Origin: Postechiella sp039985655
GTDB taxonomy: Bacteria; Bacteroidota; Bacteroidia; Flavobacteriales; Flavobacteriaceae
Assembly: GCA_039985655.1 (NCBI GenBank)
Contig: JBDWSF010000013.1
Coordinates: 54,126-118,125 of the forward strand
DNA: 64,000 nt
Reading direction: 5' to 3'
This document shows, piece after piece, positions 1 to 9,228 of this stretch. Positions within the stretch are counted from its first letter, which is position 1, and every line of letters starts with the position of its first letter. The notes under the pieces are model-generated. The model did no database searches. It was not told the origin of the DNA and saw nothing but the letters and a program-made list of their open reading frames with translations. A program made the translations under genes and the position numbers.

Positions 1-1
1 A

Positions 2-1192
2 TCTTCTTTTGAAGCTTGGGGATCTAAGGTTGCTGGAACCATGGAAGAAGCAGAATATAAAGAAATAATTAAAAAAGCAATTCCAGGTCAAGGTGCTTGT
101 GGTGGTATGTATACTGCAAATACTATGGCATCTGCAATAGAAGCTTTAGGAATGGCCTTACCTTATAATTCATCTAATCCAGCAAGTAGTGAGCTTAAAA
201 GAGCAGAATCTATAAAAGCAGGTGAATCGATGCGCTTATTACTTGAAAAAGATATTAAACCATTAGATATAATTACGCGTAAATCTTTAGAAAACGCGAT
301 TCGTTTAGTCACTATTCTTGGTGGTTCTACAAATGCAGTATTACACTTCTTAGCCATTGCTAGATCTGCACAAATAGATTTTACACTTAAAGATTTTCAA
401 GATATTAGTGATAACACACCATTTATTGCCGATTTAAAACCAAGTGGTAAATATTTAATGGAAGATATACATGCTGTAGGCGGTATTCCAGCAGTATTAA
501 AATACTTATTGAAAAAAGGATTATTACATGGCGATTGTTTAACCGTAACAGGGAAAACATTAGCAGAAAATTTATTGGAGGTTCCAGATTTAGAGGAAGG
601 GCAAGATGTTATTATGCCATTAGAAAATCCAATTAAGGCTACAGGTCATTTACGTATGTTATATGGTAATTTAGCAGAAGATGGTAGTGTTGCTAAAATT
701 ACAGGTAAAGAAGGATTAAGTTTTGTTGGAAAAGCAAAAGTTTTTGAAGGTGAGTATGCTGCCAATGACGGTATTCGTGATGGAAAAGTAGAGAGTGGAG
801 ATGTTGTTGTTATTCGTTACGAAGGTCCAAAAGGAGGTCCAGGAATGCCAGAAATGTTAAAGCCAACAGCTGCTATTATGGGGGCTGGATTAGGTAAAGA
901 AGTAGCATTAATTACAGATGGTCGTTTCTCTGGTGGAACGCACGGTTTTGTAGTAGGGCATATTACACCAGAAGCTCAAGAAGGTGGTACGATTGCTTTT
1001 GTAAAAGATGGCGATATGATTACTATTGATGCAGAAACAAATAGTATTTCTTTAGAAGTTTCAGAAGAAGAATTACAAAAAAGAAGACAAAACTGGGTAG
1101 CACCAGCATTAAAATTCGATAGAGGTGTCCTTTATAAATATGCACGCTCGGTCTCATCGGCATCTAAAGGATGTGTTACCGATGAATTTTAA
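2..1192 (+). CDS. ilvD: Dihydroxy-acid dehydratase, 3' part (5' end outside window)
   Basis: The frame is open from base 2, so this is the C-terminal ~396 residues of an enzyme usually about 560 residues long; the first ATG at 41 is internal. IlvD dehydrates dihydroxy-isovalerate and dihydroxy-methylvalerate to the 2-keto acids of valine and isoleucine, in the cytosol, using an Fe-S cluster. Visible family marks are GQGACGGMYTANTM, whose Cys is a cluster-ligand candidate, and RFSGGTHGFVVGH near the C-terminus. It heads a same-strand run of ilvB, ilvN, ilvC and ilvA, the usual flavobacterial ilv order, and ends 76 bases before the ilvB start. Identity is secure; only the N-terminal part is unseen. 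Confidence 0.96.
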   Translation, partial: SSFEAWGSKVAGTMEEAEYKEIIKKAIPGQGACGGMYTANTMASAIEALGMALPYNSSNPASSELKRAESIKAGESMRLLLEKDIKPLDIITRKSLENAIRLVTILGGSTNAVLHFLAIARSAQIDFTLKDFQDISDNTPFIADLKPSGKYLMEDIHAVGGIPAVLKYLLKKGLLHGDCLTVTGKTLAENLLEVPDLEEGQDVIMPLENPIKATGHLRMLYGNLAEDGSVAKITGKEGLSFVGKAKVFEGEYAANDGIRDGKVESGDVVVIRYEGPKGGPGMPEMLKPTAAIMGAGLGKEVALITDGRFSGGTHGFVVGHITPEAQEGGTIAFVKDGDMITIDAETNSISLEVSEEELQKRRQNWVAPALKFDRGVLYKYARSVSSASKGCVTDEF

Positions 1193-1213
1193 TTAAACAT
1201 TGCATTCCGAGTT

Positions 1214-1234
1214 TATACTGAGCGCAGTCGAAGT
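1214..1234. repeat. Short intergenic repeat with core TGAGCGCAGTCGAA
   Basis: The ilvD-ilvB gap contains TGAGCGCAGTCGAA. A near copy, TTGAGCGTAGTCGAA, lies at 44082-44100 in the argF'-argB gap. Both are intergenic. The function is unknown, and two copies in the window are only suggestive of a dispersed family. Confidence 0.5.
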
Positions 1235-1268
1235 AAAAGCAGGAACCTCATTAATAAAGGTGAGAATT

Positions 1269-3002
1269 ATGAATACAGAAACAGAAAATAAAATAAAACA
1301 AGTGGCAGAACAAACAGAACGTATTACGGGAGCTGAAGCCATTATAAGATGCTTACTAGCCGAAGGTGTAGATATTCTTTACGGATATCCAGGTGGCGCT
1401 ATTATGCCCGTTTATGACGAATTATATAAATATAGAGATCAAATACATCACGTATTAACACGTCATGAACAAGGTGCTGCACACGCTGCCCAAGGCTATG
1501 CGCGAATTTCTGGTAGAGTAGGTGTTGCTATGGCAACCTCCGGACCAGGAGCTACGAACTTAATAACTGGTATTGCAGATGCTCAAATAGATTCTACGCC
1601 GTTAGTTTGTATTACTGGGCAAGTCCCTTCAGCGTTGTTAGGAAGTGATGCCTTTCAAGAAACTGATATTGTAGGTATTTCTACGCCAGTTACTAAATGG
1701 AATCATCAAGTTACCAAAGCGTCTCAAATCCCTGAAGTGTTGGCTAAGGCATTTTATATTGCTAGGAGTGGACGTCCAGGACCTGTTTTAATAGATATTA
1801 CAAAAGATGCTCAGTTTGAAGAGTTCGATTTTAAATATGAAAAATGTAAAGGTGTAAGGAGTTATATTCCTGTACCAAAAACAGATCTTGAATCTGTTAC
1901 TGCAGCAGCAGAATTAATTAATAACGCTAAAAAACCAATGATTGTTTGGGGACAAGGTGTTATTTTAGGTCAAGCTGAAGCAGAACTTAAAAAGGTTGTC
2001 GAAAAATCGGGTATTCCTGCGGCTTGGACTATCCTTGGTGCATCGGCATTACCAACATCACATCCTTTAAATATAGGAATGGTTGGCATGCACGGTAATT
2101 ATGCGCCAAATAAATTAACGAACGAGTGCGATGTGCTTATTGCTATTGGTATGCGTTTTGACGATCGTGTTACCGGAAATTTAGCATCATACGCAAAGCA
2201 AGCTAAAGTCATTCATTTTGATATAGATCCTGCAGAGATTAACAAGAATGTACATGCAGATGTTGCTGTTTTAGGAAACTCTAAAGAAAGTTTAGCATTG
2301 TTATTAGAGCAATTAAATGAAAACTCTCATGAAGCTTGGCATCAAGAGTTTAAAGATTTATATGCTATTGAATTCGATAAAGTCATTAAAGACGATATTT
2401 CTCCAACCAAAGACGGGTTAACAATGGGAGAAGTAATAGAACAAATTAATATAGAAACTAAAGGAAATGCGGCTATTGTATCTGATGTTGGACAGCATCA
2501 AATGATTGCATGTCGTTATTCTGAATTTAACGTTACTAAAAGTAATATTACTTCGGGTGGTTTAGGGACTATGGGCTTTGCATTACCAGCAGCAATAGGA
2601 GCGAAAATGGCAGCGCCAGAGCGCGAAGTTGTAGCTATTATTGGCGATGGTGGTTACCAAATGAATATTCAAGAGTTAGGCACTATTTTTCAGCAAAAAG
2701 CAGCAGTGAAAATAGTGGTGCTTAATAATGAGTTTTTAGGTATGGTGCGCCAGTGGCAACAGTTGTTTTTCGATAAGCGTTATGCGTCAACAGAAATGAC
2801 AAATCCAAATTTTGTAGCCATTGCAGAAGGGTATTATATAAAAGCTAGAAAAGTAGTAAAGCGTGAAGAATTAGCAGATGCCGTTAAGGAAATGATAGAG
2901 TCAAAAGAGTCTTATTTCTTAGAGGTGTGTGTTGAAAAGGAAGGGAATGTATTTCCTATGATTCCTAGTGGGGCATCGGTTTCAGATGTGCGTTTAAGCT
3001 AA
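1269..3002 (+). CDS. ilvB: Acetolactate synthase, large catalytic subunit
   Basis: ThDP-dependent enzyme that condenses pyruvate with pyruvate or 2-ketobutyrate, the first common step of Val/Leu/Ile synthesis. The frame is open back to 1200, but the ATG at 1269 gives a 577-residue protein of normal length; the extra codons translate the intergenic repeat. The ThDP-activating Glu sits in LTRHEQGAAHAAQGYAR (Glu67 from this start). The C-terminal ThDP/Mg site shows GDGGYQMNIQELGTI followed by LNNEFLGMVRQWQ. It lies between ilvD and the regulatory subunit ilvN, 135 bases upstream of the latter. Cytosolic, acting with IlvN. Confidence 0.96.
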   Translation: MNTETENKIKQVAEQTERITGAEAIIRCLLAEGVDILYGYPGGAIMPVYDELYKYRDQIHHVLTRHEQGAAHAAQGYARISGRVGVAMATSGPGATNLITGIADAQIDSTPLVCITGQVPSALLGSDAFQETDIVGISTPVTKWNHQVTKASQIPEVLAKAFYIARSGRPGPVLIDITKDAQFEEFDFKYEKCKGVRSYIPVPKTDLESVTAAAELINNAKKPMIVWGQGVILGQAEAELKKVVEKSGIPAAWTILGASALPTSHPLNIGMVGMHGNYAPNKLTNECDVLIAIGMRFDDRVTGNLASYAKQAKVIHFDIDPAEINKNVHADVAVLGNSKESLALLLEQLNENSHEAWHQEFKDLYAIEFDKVIKDDISPTKDGLTMGEVIEQINIETKGNAAIVSDVGQHQMIACRYSEFNVTKSNITSGGLGTMGFALPAAIGAKMAAPEREVVAIIGDGGYQMNIQELGTIFQQKAAVKIVVLNNEFLGMVRQWQQLFFDKRYASTEMTNPNFVAIAEGYYIKARKVVKREELADAVKEMIESKESYFLEVCVEKEGNVFPMIPSGASVSDVRLS

Positions 3003-3003
3003 A

Positions 3004-3133
3004 TTTAGAATAGAGAAAATAGAATAAAGAAAATAGACCGGAGTATAAAGATGGTAAATATATAGAATTGATGGTTTTTCCGCGAAAGCGATAACATCTT
3101 TTTCTCTAGCATCTTTTCTCTTTTATCTTTAAT
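3004..3133. repeat. Purine/pyrimidine-rich imperfect hairpin element
   Basis: The ilvB-ilvN gap starts with an A/G-rich stretch (AGAGAAAATAGAATAAAG) and ends with a complementary T/C-rich stretch (TCTCTAGCATCTTTTCTC). Near the middle is TTCCGCGAAAGCG. The halves can fold into a long imperfect stem. Two elements of the same design (purine arm, pyrimidine arm, GCGAAGCG centre) lie between argE and argH. It could affect ilvB/ilvN mRNA stability or stoichiometry; that is inference. Confidence 0.5.
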
Positions 3134-3137
3134 AGAA

Positions 3138-3671
3138 ATGGACGAAGAAATAAAAACATTAACGATTTCAATTTATACCGAAAATAATATCGGTTTATTA
3201 AATCGTATTTCTGCGATTTTTCAGCGTAGAACAATAAACATTGAAAGTTTAACGACATCTCAATCTGAAATTGAAAATGTAAACAGGTTTGTTATTGTTG
3301 TAAATATTACAGAAACTCAGGCTAAGAAAATTGTTGGTCAGTTCGAAAAGCAAATCGAAGTTATTCGTGCGTATTATCACACCGACGAGGAGACTATTTA
3401 TACAGAGTCTTGCATGTTTAAAATCAAATCAAATTTATTGTTTGAAGAACCTCAAATTCAAAACATAATAAAAGATAGTAACTCAAGAATAGTTACTGTT
3501 AATAAAGAGTTTTTTGTGCTAGAAAAATCTGGTAGAAGAAACGAAATAGAATCTTTACGTCGAGACTTAAGTACTTTTGGTATTATGCAGTTTGTGCGTT
3601 CTGGGCGTATTGCAGTAACAAAAGATAAAATGAAAGTAACAGAAATGCTTAGTGCATTCAATAATCAATAA
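3138..3671 (+). CDS. ilvN: Acetolactate synthase, small regulatory subunit
   Basis: Regulatory partner of IlvB. The N-terminal ~75 residues form an ACT domain (LTISIYTENNIGLLNRIS, then a second strand beginning TINIESL), the fold that binds valine for feedback control in this family. The C-terminal ~100 residues match the ALS small-subunit C-domain. At 177 residues it is of ordinary length for the larger IlvN/IlvH type. The stop at 3669-3671 lies 13 bases before the ilvC start, so the two are probably co-transcribed. Confidence 0.94.
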   Translation: MDEEIKTLTISIYTENNIGLLNRISAIFQRRTINIESLTTSQSEIENVNRFVIVVNITETQAKKIVGQFEKQIEVIRAYYHTDEETIYTESCMFKIKSNLLFEEPQIQNIIKDSNSRIVTVNKEFFVLEKSGRRNEIESLRRDLSTFGIMQFVRSGRIAVTKDKMKVTEMLSAFNNQ

Positions 3672-3684
3672 CACAATTATTAAA

Positions 3685-5160
3685 ATGGGAAATTATTTTA
3701 ACACACTATCTTTAAGAGATAAATTAAATCAATTATCGAAGTGTAGGTTTATGGACGCTTCAGAATTTGAAGATGGAGTAAATGCTTTAAAAGGTAAAAA
3801 AATGGTCATCGTAGGTTGCGGTGCACAAGGATTAAATCAAGGATTAAACATGAGAGATTCTGGTTTAGATATTTCTTATGCGTTGCGTGATGCTGCTATT
3901 GCAGAAAAACGTCAATCTTTTATAAATGCATCAGAGAATGGATTTGTAGTTGGTACTTACCAAGAATTAATTCCTACTGCAGATGTTGTGTTAAATTTAA
4001 CGCCAGATAAGCAACACACAAGTGTTGTAAAAGCGGTGATGCCTTTAATGAAAAAAGGAGCAACATTAACGTATTCTCATGGTTTTAATATCGTTGAAGA
4101 AGGCACGCAAGTTCGTGAAGATCTTACGGTTATTATGGTGGCGCCAAAATGTCCAGGAACAGAAGTTCGTGAAGAATATAAAAGAGGTTTTGGAGTGCCA
4201 ACATTAATTGCTGTACACGAAGAAAACGATCCAGAAGGAAAAGGTTGGGCGCAAGCTAAAGCTTATGCTGTAGGTACTGGTGGTGATAGAGCAGGTGTAT
4301 TAGCATCTTCTTTTATTGCTGAGGTAAAATCTGATTTAATGGGAGAACAAACCATTCTTTGTGGATTATTACAAACGGGATCTATCCTTTGTTTCGACAA
4401 AATGATTGAAAAAGGAATTGATGCTGGATATGCTTCAAAATTGATTCAATATGGATGGGAAACGATCACTGAAGGTCTTAAATATGGTGGTATTACCAAC
4501 ATGATGGATCGTCTTTCTAATACAGCCAAAATTAAAGCTTTTGAATTATCAGAAGAATTAAAAGATATTATGCGTCCGTTATTCCAAAAGCATATGGATG
4601 ACATTATTGAAGGGAACTTCTCTGCTGGAATGATGGCAGATTGGGCTAACGATGATAAAGATTTATTAGGTTGGAGAGCTGCAACTGCAGAAACTGCCTT
4701 TGAAAAAACACCTGCTGGAGATGTTGAGATTTCTGAGCAAGAGTTTTATGATAATGGAGTGTTAATGGTAGCTATGGTAAGAGCTGGTGTTGAGTTAGCT
4801 TTTGAAGCAATGACCGATTCTGGAATTATTGAAGCTTCTGCATACTACGAATCTTTACACGAAACACCACTTATTGCAAATACAATTGCAAGAAAGAAAT
4901 TATACGAAATGAACTCTGTGATTTCGGATACTGCTGAATACGGATGTTACTTATTCGATCACGCATGTAAGCCTTTATTAACAGATTTCATGAAAACTAT
5001 TGATACAGATGTTATTGGTAAAGCTTATGCTACAGATAATGGAGCAGGAGTAGATAACGCTAAATTAATCGAAGTAAATGCTGCATTAAGAAATCACCCA
5101 GTAGAAAAAGTAGGTGAGTTTTTAAGAGCATCTATGACAGCTATGAAGCCAATAGTATAA
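3685..5160 (+). CDS. ilvC: Ketol-acid reductoisomerase, class II
   Basis: NADPH-dependent isomeroreduction of acetolactate and acetohydroxybutyrate. The ATG at 3685 (MGNYFNTLSLRDKLNQL) matches the N-terminus of long-form KARI; an in-frame ATG at 3652 overlaps ilvN and is rejected. The Rossmann loop is MVIVGCGAQGLNQG. At 491 residues it is class II, like the enterobacterial enzyme, with the duplicated knotted domain. It completes ilvD-B-N-C; ilvA follows after a gap with a terminator-like hairpin. Confidence 0.97.
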   Translation: MGNYFNTLSLRDKLNQLSKCRFMDASEFEDGVNALKGKKMVIVGCGAQGLNQGLNMRDSGLDISYALRDAAIAEKRQSFINASENGFVVGTYQELIPTADVVLNLTPDKQHTSVVKAVMPLMKKGATLTYSHGFNIVEEGTQVREDLTVIMVAPKCPGTEVREEYKRGFGVPTLIAVHEENDPEGKGWAQAKAYAVGTGGDRAGVLASSFIAEVKSDLMGEQTILCGLLQTGSILCFDKMIEKGIDAGYASKLIQYGWETITEGLKYGGITNMMDRLSNTAKIKAFELSEELKDIMRPLFQKHMDDIIEGNFSAGMMADWANDDKDLLGWRAATAETAFEKTPAGDVEISEQEFYDNGVLMVAMVRAGVELAFEAMTDSGIIEASAYYESLHETPLIANTIARKKLYEMNSVISDTAEYGCYLFDHACKPLLTDFMKTIDTDVIGKAYATDNGAGVDNAKLIEVNAALRNHPVEKVGEFLRASMTAMKPIV

Positions 5161-5225
5161 AAATACACCACAGCTAATTATTACTAACTAAACTAGCTAA
5201 CTAACACATTAATTTGTGTACACGG

Positions 5226-5250
5226 CCTGTCAAACTTAAACCTTGACAGG
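5226..5250 (+). terminator. Hairpin after ilvC; degenerate member of the CTGTCAGG palindrome family
   Basis: CCTGTCAA (5226-5233) pairs perfectly with TTGACAGG (5243-5250) and is followed by TCTTCTTGTTT. It can act as a terminator or processing site after ilvC. In sequence it is a divergent relative of the 33-nt palindromes elsewhere in the window. The rest of the ilvC-ilvA gap (5161-5442) shows nothing else clear. Confidence 0.5.
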
Positions 5251-5442
5251 TCTTCTTGTTTAAAGTCATGGAAATACACGATTAAAAATGTTTAATTATG
5301 TAAAATATTTTTAATTAAAAAAATAATTCCTCATCATATCCTACAGGCCTTGTTCTGACCTTGTAAGTATTAGAATTAAATAAAACAAAAATAATTAGAA
5401 GTTTAAGCGTCAAAATTAGATTAATCAATAATTCAAAACAAA

Positions 5443-6708
5443 ATGAATCAGGAAAAACAAATATATTTTCCTAGTATAGAGGATATAAAAAAGGCTGCAG
5501 AAACGATTAAAAACGTTTCGTCTGTGACGCCATTAAGTCCTAGTTTGAGGTTTTCTAAAACCTATCAATCTAATGTGTTTTTTAAAAGAGAAGACTTGCA
5601 ACAAGTCCGTTCTTATAAAATTCGAGGCGCATATAATAAAATTAGCACACTAACGACTACCGAGTCTAAAAACGGAGTGGTTTGTGCAAGTGCTGGAAAT
5701 CATGCGCAAGGTGTTGCGTTATCTTGCAAACTTTTAAAAATTAGAGGAACTATTTTTATGCCAATGCCAACCCCAAAACAAAAGGTGGCACAGGTTAAAA
5801 TGTTTGGCGAAGGTTATATTGAGATAAAACTTGAAGGTGATACATTTGATGATGCTTTTGAGGCTGCAAAGTTTGAATGTGAGGAGCTTAATAAAGTTTT
5901 TATTCATCCATTTAATGATGAAAAAGTAATTGAAGGACAGGCCACGGTTGGTTTAGAGATTTTGGAGCAATTTGAAAAGCCAATTGACTATGTATTTATA
6001 CCAGTTGGTGGTGGCGGACTAGCATCAGGGCTATCAACGATTTTTAAAGCCTTGTCGCCAAACACCAAAATTATTGGAGTAGAGCCAGCAGGTGCGCCAT
6101 CTATGTCGATGTCGATCAAGAATAATATGAATACTCAGATTGAAGACATAGAAAAATTTATTGATGGCGCGGCAGTAAAACGTGTTGGTGATCTGAATTT
6201 TTCTATTTGTAAGCAAAACCTTGACGAGATGATTACCATTCCAGAAGGGAAAGTGTGTCAAACTATTTTAGATTTGTATAATAGAGATGCCATAGTGGTA
6301 GAACCAGCAGGTGCATTAAGCATTACGGCTTTAGACTTTTATAAAGAAGACATAAAAGGAAAAAATGTAATTTGTGTAATAAGCGGCAGTAATAACGATA
6401 TTACTCGTACGGCCGAAATTAAAGAACGTGCCTTATTGTTCGCGAATTTAAAACACTATTTTATCGTAAAATTTCCACAACGTGCAGGAGCGCTAAAAGA
6501 ATTTGTAGTTGATATTTTAGGTCCAAATGATGATATCACACATTTTGAATATGTTAAAAAAACGAATAGAGAAAATGGATCTGCAGTTGTTGGTATCGAA
6601 TTAAAATCTGCTGATGATTTAGAACCATTAATGAATAGAATGAAAACGCAGAATTTTTATGGTGATTACCTAAATAATAAACCAAATTTGTTCCAATTTT
6701 TGGTATAA
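5443..6708 (+). CDS. ilvA: Threonine ammonia-lyase (threonine deaminase)
   Basis: PLP enzyme converting threonine to 2-ketobutyrate, the entry to isoleucine synthesis. The PLP lysine is Lys59 in RSYKIRGAYNK, and the glycine-rich phosphate loop is PVGGGGLASGL. Residues ~340-421 form a single ACT-like regulatory domain (HYFIVKFPQRAGALKEFV), so this is the 421-residue short form with one regulatory domain instead of the two in the E. coli biosynthetic enzyme. Its position behind ilvC supports a biosynthetic role, although this length class is also used catabolically. Confidence 0.93.
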   Translation: MNQEKQIYFPSIEDIKKAAETIKNVSSVTPLSPSLRFSKTYQSNVFFKREDLQQVRSYKIRGAYNKISTLTTTESKNGVVCASAGNHAQGVALSCKLLKIRGTIFMPMPTPKQKVAQVKMFGEGYIEIKLEGDTFDDAFEAAKFECEELNKVFIHPFNDEKVIEGQATVGLEILEQFEKPIDYVFIPVGGGGLASGLSTIFKALSPNTKIIGVEPAGAPSMSMSIKNNMNTQIEDIEKFIDGAAVKRVGDLNFSICKQNLDEMITIPEGKVCQTILDLYNRDAIVVEPAGALSITALDFYKEDIKGKNVICVISGSNNDITRTAEIKERALLFANLKHYFIVKFPQRAGALKEFVVDILGPNDDITHFEYVKKTNRENGSAVVGIELKSADDLEPLMNRMKTQNFYGDYLNNKPNLFQFLV

Positions 6709-6851
6709 TACATCCTCATTAATTTAAGAAAAACCCGAAATCGTTTTCGTTGTGATTTAGCCATTTATGCGTATTTTGAATATGCTTTCTATGATATTTT
6801 CATTTACTTTGATTAAACTAAACAGTTAATTCAACTTAATAAAATCGTATT

Positions 6852-8429
6852 ATGGAAATTCCAGAAGCATATAAAATAACTAAACTTGTACATCAAAAAA
6901 CATATTTAGTTGATGGAGAATTAAAACAATGGACAGGTGAAACTGCAGAAGTTTATTCGACAATATCATCTACTAAAGATTATAAACCAACCTTATTAGG
7001 AACCATTCCTCAATTAGACGAAGCAGCAGCTATGTCGGCTTTAAAGTCTGCAACCAGTGCTTATGGTAAAGGTCAAGGTTTATGGCCAACAATGAAAGTT
7101 GTAGATCGAATTGCTTGCATGGAAAAGTTTGTAGAACAAATGAAAACCAAGCGAGAAGAAGTTGTTAAACTTTTGATGTGGGAAATTGGTAAAAATTTAC
7201 CTGATTCTGAAAAGGAGTTCGATAGAACGATCGATTATATTTACGATACTATCGAAGCTTATAAACAAATCGATCGCGATTCAGCCAAGTTCGAAAAAAA
7301 CTCAGGTGTTTATGCGCATATTCGCCGTGGACCATTAGGAACTGTTTTATGTTTAGGGCCATATAATTATCCGTTAAACGAAACCTTTACATTACTTATT
7401 CCTGCTTTAATAATGGGAAATCCTGTTATTTTTAAGCCTGCAAAAATAGGCGTATTACTTATTTCACCTTTATTAGAAGCGTTTCAAAATAGTTTTCCAA
7501 AAGGCGTCGTAAATATCGTTTATGGACGCGGTCGTGTTATAGCAACGCCAATTATGCAATCGGGTAAAATAGATGTACTCGCTTTAATAGGAAATAGTAA
7601 ATCTGCTAATGCGTTACAAGCGCAACACCCTAAAGGAAATAGGTTGCGTATGGTTTTAGGTTTAGAAGCTAAAAACCCTGCTATAGTATTGGCAGATGCC
7701 GATTTAGATTTAGCAGTAGATGAGTGTATTGCTGGATCTTTGTCTTTTAACGGACAACGTTGTACAGCCTTAAAAGTATTATACGTTCACGAATCTGTTG
7801 TAGAAGAGTTTAATAGACGATTTGCTTTTAAAGTAGACCAACTTAAATTTGGAAATCCATGGGAGTCTGGAGTAAAATTAACACCGTTACCAGAAGCTGA
7901 TAAACCAGCATATATTCAAGAATTAATTGACGATGCCAAAGAAAAAGGAGCTCGTATTCTAAATAAAAAAGGAGGAGATACTTCTGATAATTTTATTTTT
8001 CCTGCAGTTTTATATCCTGTGACAAAAAATATGCGTGTTTTTGAAGAGGAACAGTTTGGACCCGTAGTGCCTATTGTTTCTTTTTCTGATATTGATGAGC
8101 CTTTAGACGATATGGCAGAATCTAATTATGGACAACAAGTGAGTTTGTTTGGGAAAAATGTAAATACATTATCACCATTAATAGATACTTTAGTGAATTT
8201 GGTATGTCGTGTAAATTTAAATAGTTCTTGCCAACGTGGACCAGATGTGTACCCATTTACAGGACGAAAAGATTCCGCATATGGTACATTAAGTGTACAC
8301 GATGCGTTAAGGTCGTTTTCTATTAGAACATTTGTAGCGTCAAAGGATAACGATTATAACAATGCGATTCTAAATGAATTATTAGAAAAGAAAACATCTA
8401 ATTTTATTAGTACAGATTATATTTTATAA
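6852..8429 (+). CDS. gapN: NADP-dependent non-phosphorylating glyceraldehyde-3-phosphate dehydrogenase (GapN-like ALDH)
   Basis: Aldehyde dehydrogenase superfamily protein of 525 residues. The oxyanion/coenzyme motif is GPYNYPLNETF (169-179), the general base is Glu272 in LGLEAKNPAIV, and the nucleophile is Cys304 in FNGQRCTALKV; the spacing is normal for ALDH. The PLNETFTLLIPALIMGN stretch is typical of GapN, which oxidises glyceraldehyde-3-phosphate straight to 3-phosphoglycerate and yields NADPH. It stands alone between ilvA and the azurin gene, so the substrate call rests on sequence alone. Confidence 0.85.
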   Translation: MEIPEAYKITKLVHQKTYLVDGELKQWTGETAEVYSTISSTKDYKPTLLGTIPQLDEAAAMSALKSATSAYGKGQGLWPTMKVVDRIACMEKFVEQMKTKREEVVKLLMWEIGKNLPDSEKEFDRTIDYIYDTIEAYKQIDRDSAKFEKNSGVYAHIRRGPLGTVLCLGPYNYPLNETFTLLIPALIMGNPVIFKPAKIGVLLISPLLEAFQNSFPKGVVNIVYGRGRVIATPIMQSGKIDVLALIGNSKSANALQAQHPKGNRLRMVLGLEAKNPAIVLADADLDLAVDECIAGSLSFNGQRCTALKVLYVHESVVEEFNRRFAFKVDQLKFGNPWESGVKLTPLPEADKPAYIQELIDDAKEKGARILNKKGGDTSDNFIFPAVLYPVTKNMRVFEEEQFGPVVPIVSFSDIDEPLDDMAESNYGQQVSLFGKNVNTLSPLIDTLVNLVCRVNLNSSCQRGPDVYPFTGRKDSAYGTLSVHDALRSFSIRTFVASKDNDYNNAILNELLEKKTSNFISTDYIL

Positions 8430-8514
8430 TTCGATACCATATAATGAATAATGCGTTTTTAAGTGCAATTTTTTTCAATGAATAAAATTGTACAACATTA
8501 ATTGTATATATGTT

Positions 8515-8522
8515 TATATTTG
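8515..8522 (+). promoter_or_regulatory. Putative promoter -7 element of the azurin gene
   Basis: TATATTTG matches the Bacteroidetes -7 consensus TAnnTTTG and lies 30 bases before the azurin ATG. A TTG at 8488-8490 could be the -33 element, but the spacing of 24 is longer than usual. Confidence 0.4.
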
Positions 8523-8551
8523 ATGAGATAAAAATGATTAAAAGAATATAT

Positions 8552-9067
8552 ATGAAAACAATTAAGTACGTATTAGCATCTGTTTTTGCTTTAACAATTT
8601 TGGTGAGCTGTGGAGGAGAAAAGAAGAAAGAAGAAAAAAAACCAGAGAAAGTAAAGCTTGGTGTTAAGAAAGAAGTAAAGCAAGTAGAAAATGAAATTGC
8701 CGAAATTGTAATTTCTGGTGATGACTTAATGAAGTTTGACAAATCTGAAATTAAAGTAAAAGCAGGACAAAAAGTAAAAATAACTTTAAGGCATAAAGGA
8801 AAGTTAGATTTAAATGTAATGGGACATAATTTTGTGCTTCTTAAGAAAGGGACTAGTATAGCTGCTTTCGCAAGAAAAGCTGCGGTGTCTAAAGATAATC
8901 AATACATCCCTAAAGATACGCAAGATGTTATTGCTCATACAGGTTTAGTTGGTGCTGGTCAGACAACCTCTGTGGAATTTGTTGCTCCAGAAGCAGGGAC
9001 TTATGATTTTTTATGTAGTTTTCCTGGGCATTATGCTATGATGAAAGGTAAGTTTATCGTAGAGTAG
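8552..9067 (+). CDS. Azurin-family blue copper lipoprotein
   Basis: Secreted electron carrier of 171 residues. The third in-frame ATG (8552) is chosen because it places a lipoprotein signal peptide at the N-terminus, with lipobox ILVSC and Cys20 as the lipidated residue. A Lys/Glu-rich linker (21-50) precedes the cupredoxin fold. The type 1 copper ligands are visible: His92 in MGHNF, then Cys155, His160 and Met164 in CSFPGHYAMMKGK. In azurins this site passes electrons between periplasmic redox enzymes and cytochromes. Next to a cytochrome c-bearing dehydrogenase-like gene, it probably serves that system. Confidence 0.9.
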   Translation: MKTIKYVLASVFALTILVSCGGEKKKEEKKPEKVKLGVKKEVKQVENEIAEIVISGDDLMKFDKSEIKVKAGQKVKITLRHKGKLDLNVMGHNFVLLKKGTSIAAFARKAAVSKDNQYIPKDTQDVIAHTGLVGAGQTTSVEFVAPEAGTYDFLCSFPGHYAMMKGKFIVE

Positions 9068-9101
9068 GAGGTTTATTATAAAACTAAAGTATTACTATAA
9101 C

Positions 9102-9140
9102 AAATGCTCCTAATTGAAAAAGTTAAGGAGCATTTATTTT
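9102..9140 (+). terminator. Rho-independent terminator of the azurin gene
   Basis: AAATGCTCCT (9102-9111) pairs perfectly with AGGAGCATTT (9126-9135), followed by ATTTT. It lies 35 bases after the azurin stop, so azurin is probably a separate transcript from the next gene. Confidence 0.8.
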
Positions 9141-9203
9141 AAGTATGAATGATAGTTTATAACAAATGATTCATGATTTATGAGTGAGAAATCTACATGT
9201 TTA

Positions 9204-9211
9204 TATATTTG
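9204..9211 (+). promoter_or_regulatory. Putative promoter -7 element of the cytochrome-domain dehydrogenase gene
   Basis: TATATTTG fits TAnnTTTG and lies 18 bases before the ATG at 9229. No clear TTG box is seen at the right distance. Confidence 0.35.
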
Positions 9212-9228
9212 ATTAAATAAAAAAAATA

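Noticed and set aside
1200..1268. N-terminal extension of ilvB from 1200
   Set aside because: It translates the intergenic repeat TGAGCGCAGTCGAA and has no counterpart in acetolactate synthases; ATG 1269 gives the normal length.
3652..3684. Upstream in-frame ATG for ilvC overlapping ilvN
   Set aside because: The KARI N-terminus begins at MGNYFNTL (3685), so the extra 11 codons are not needed.
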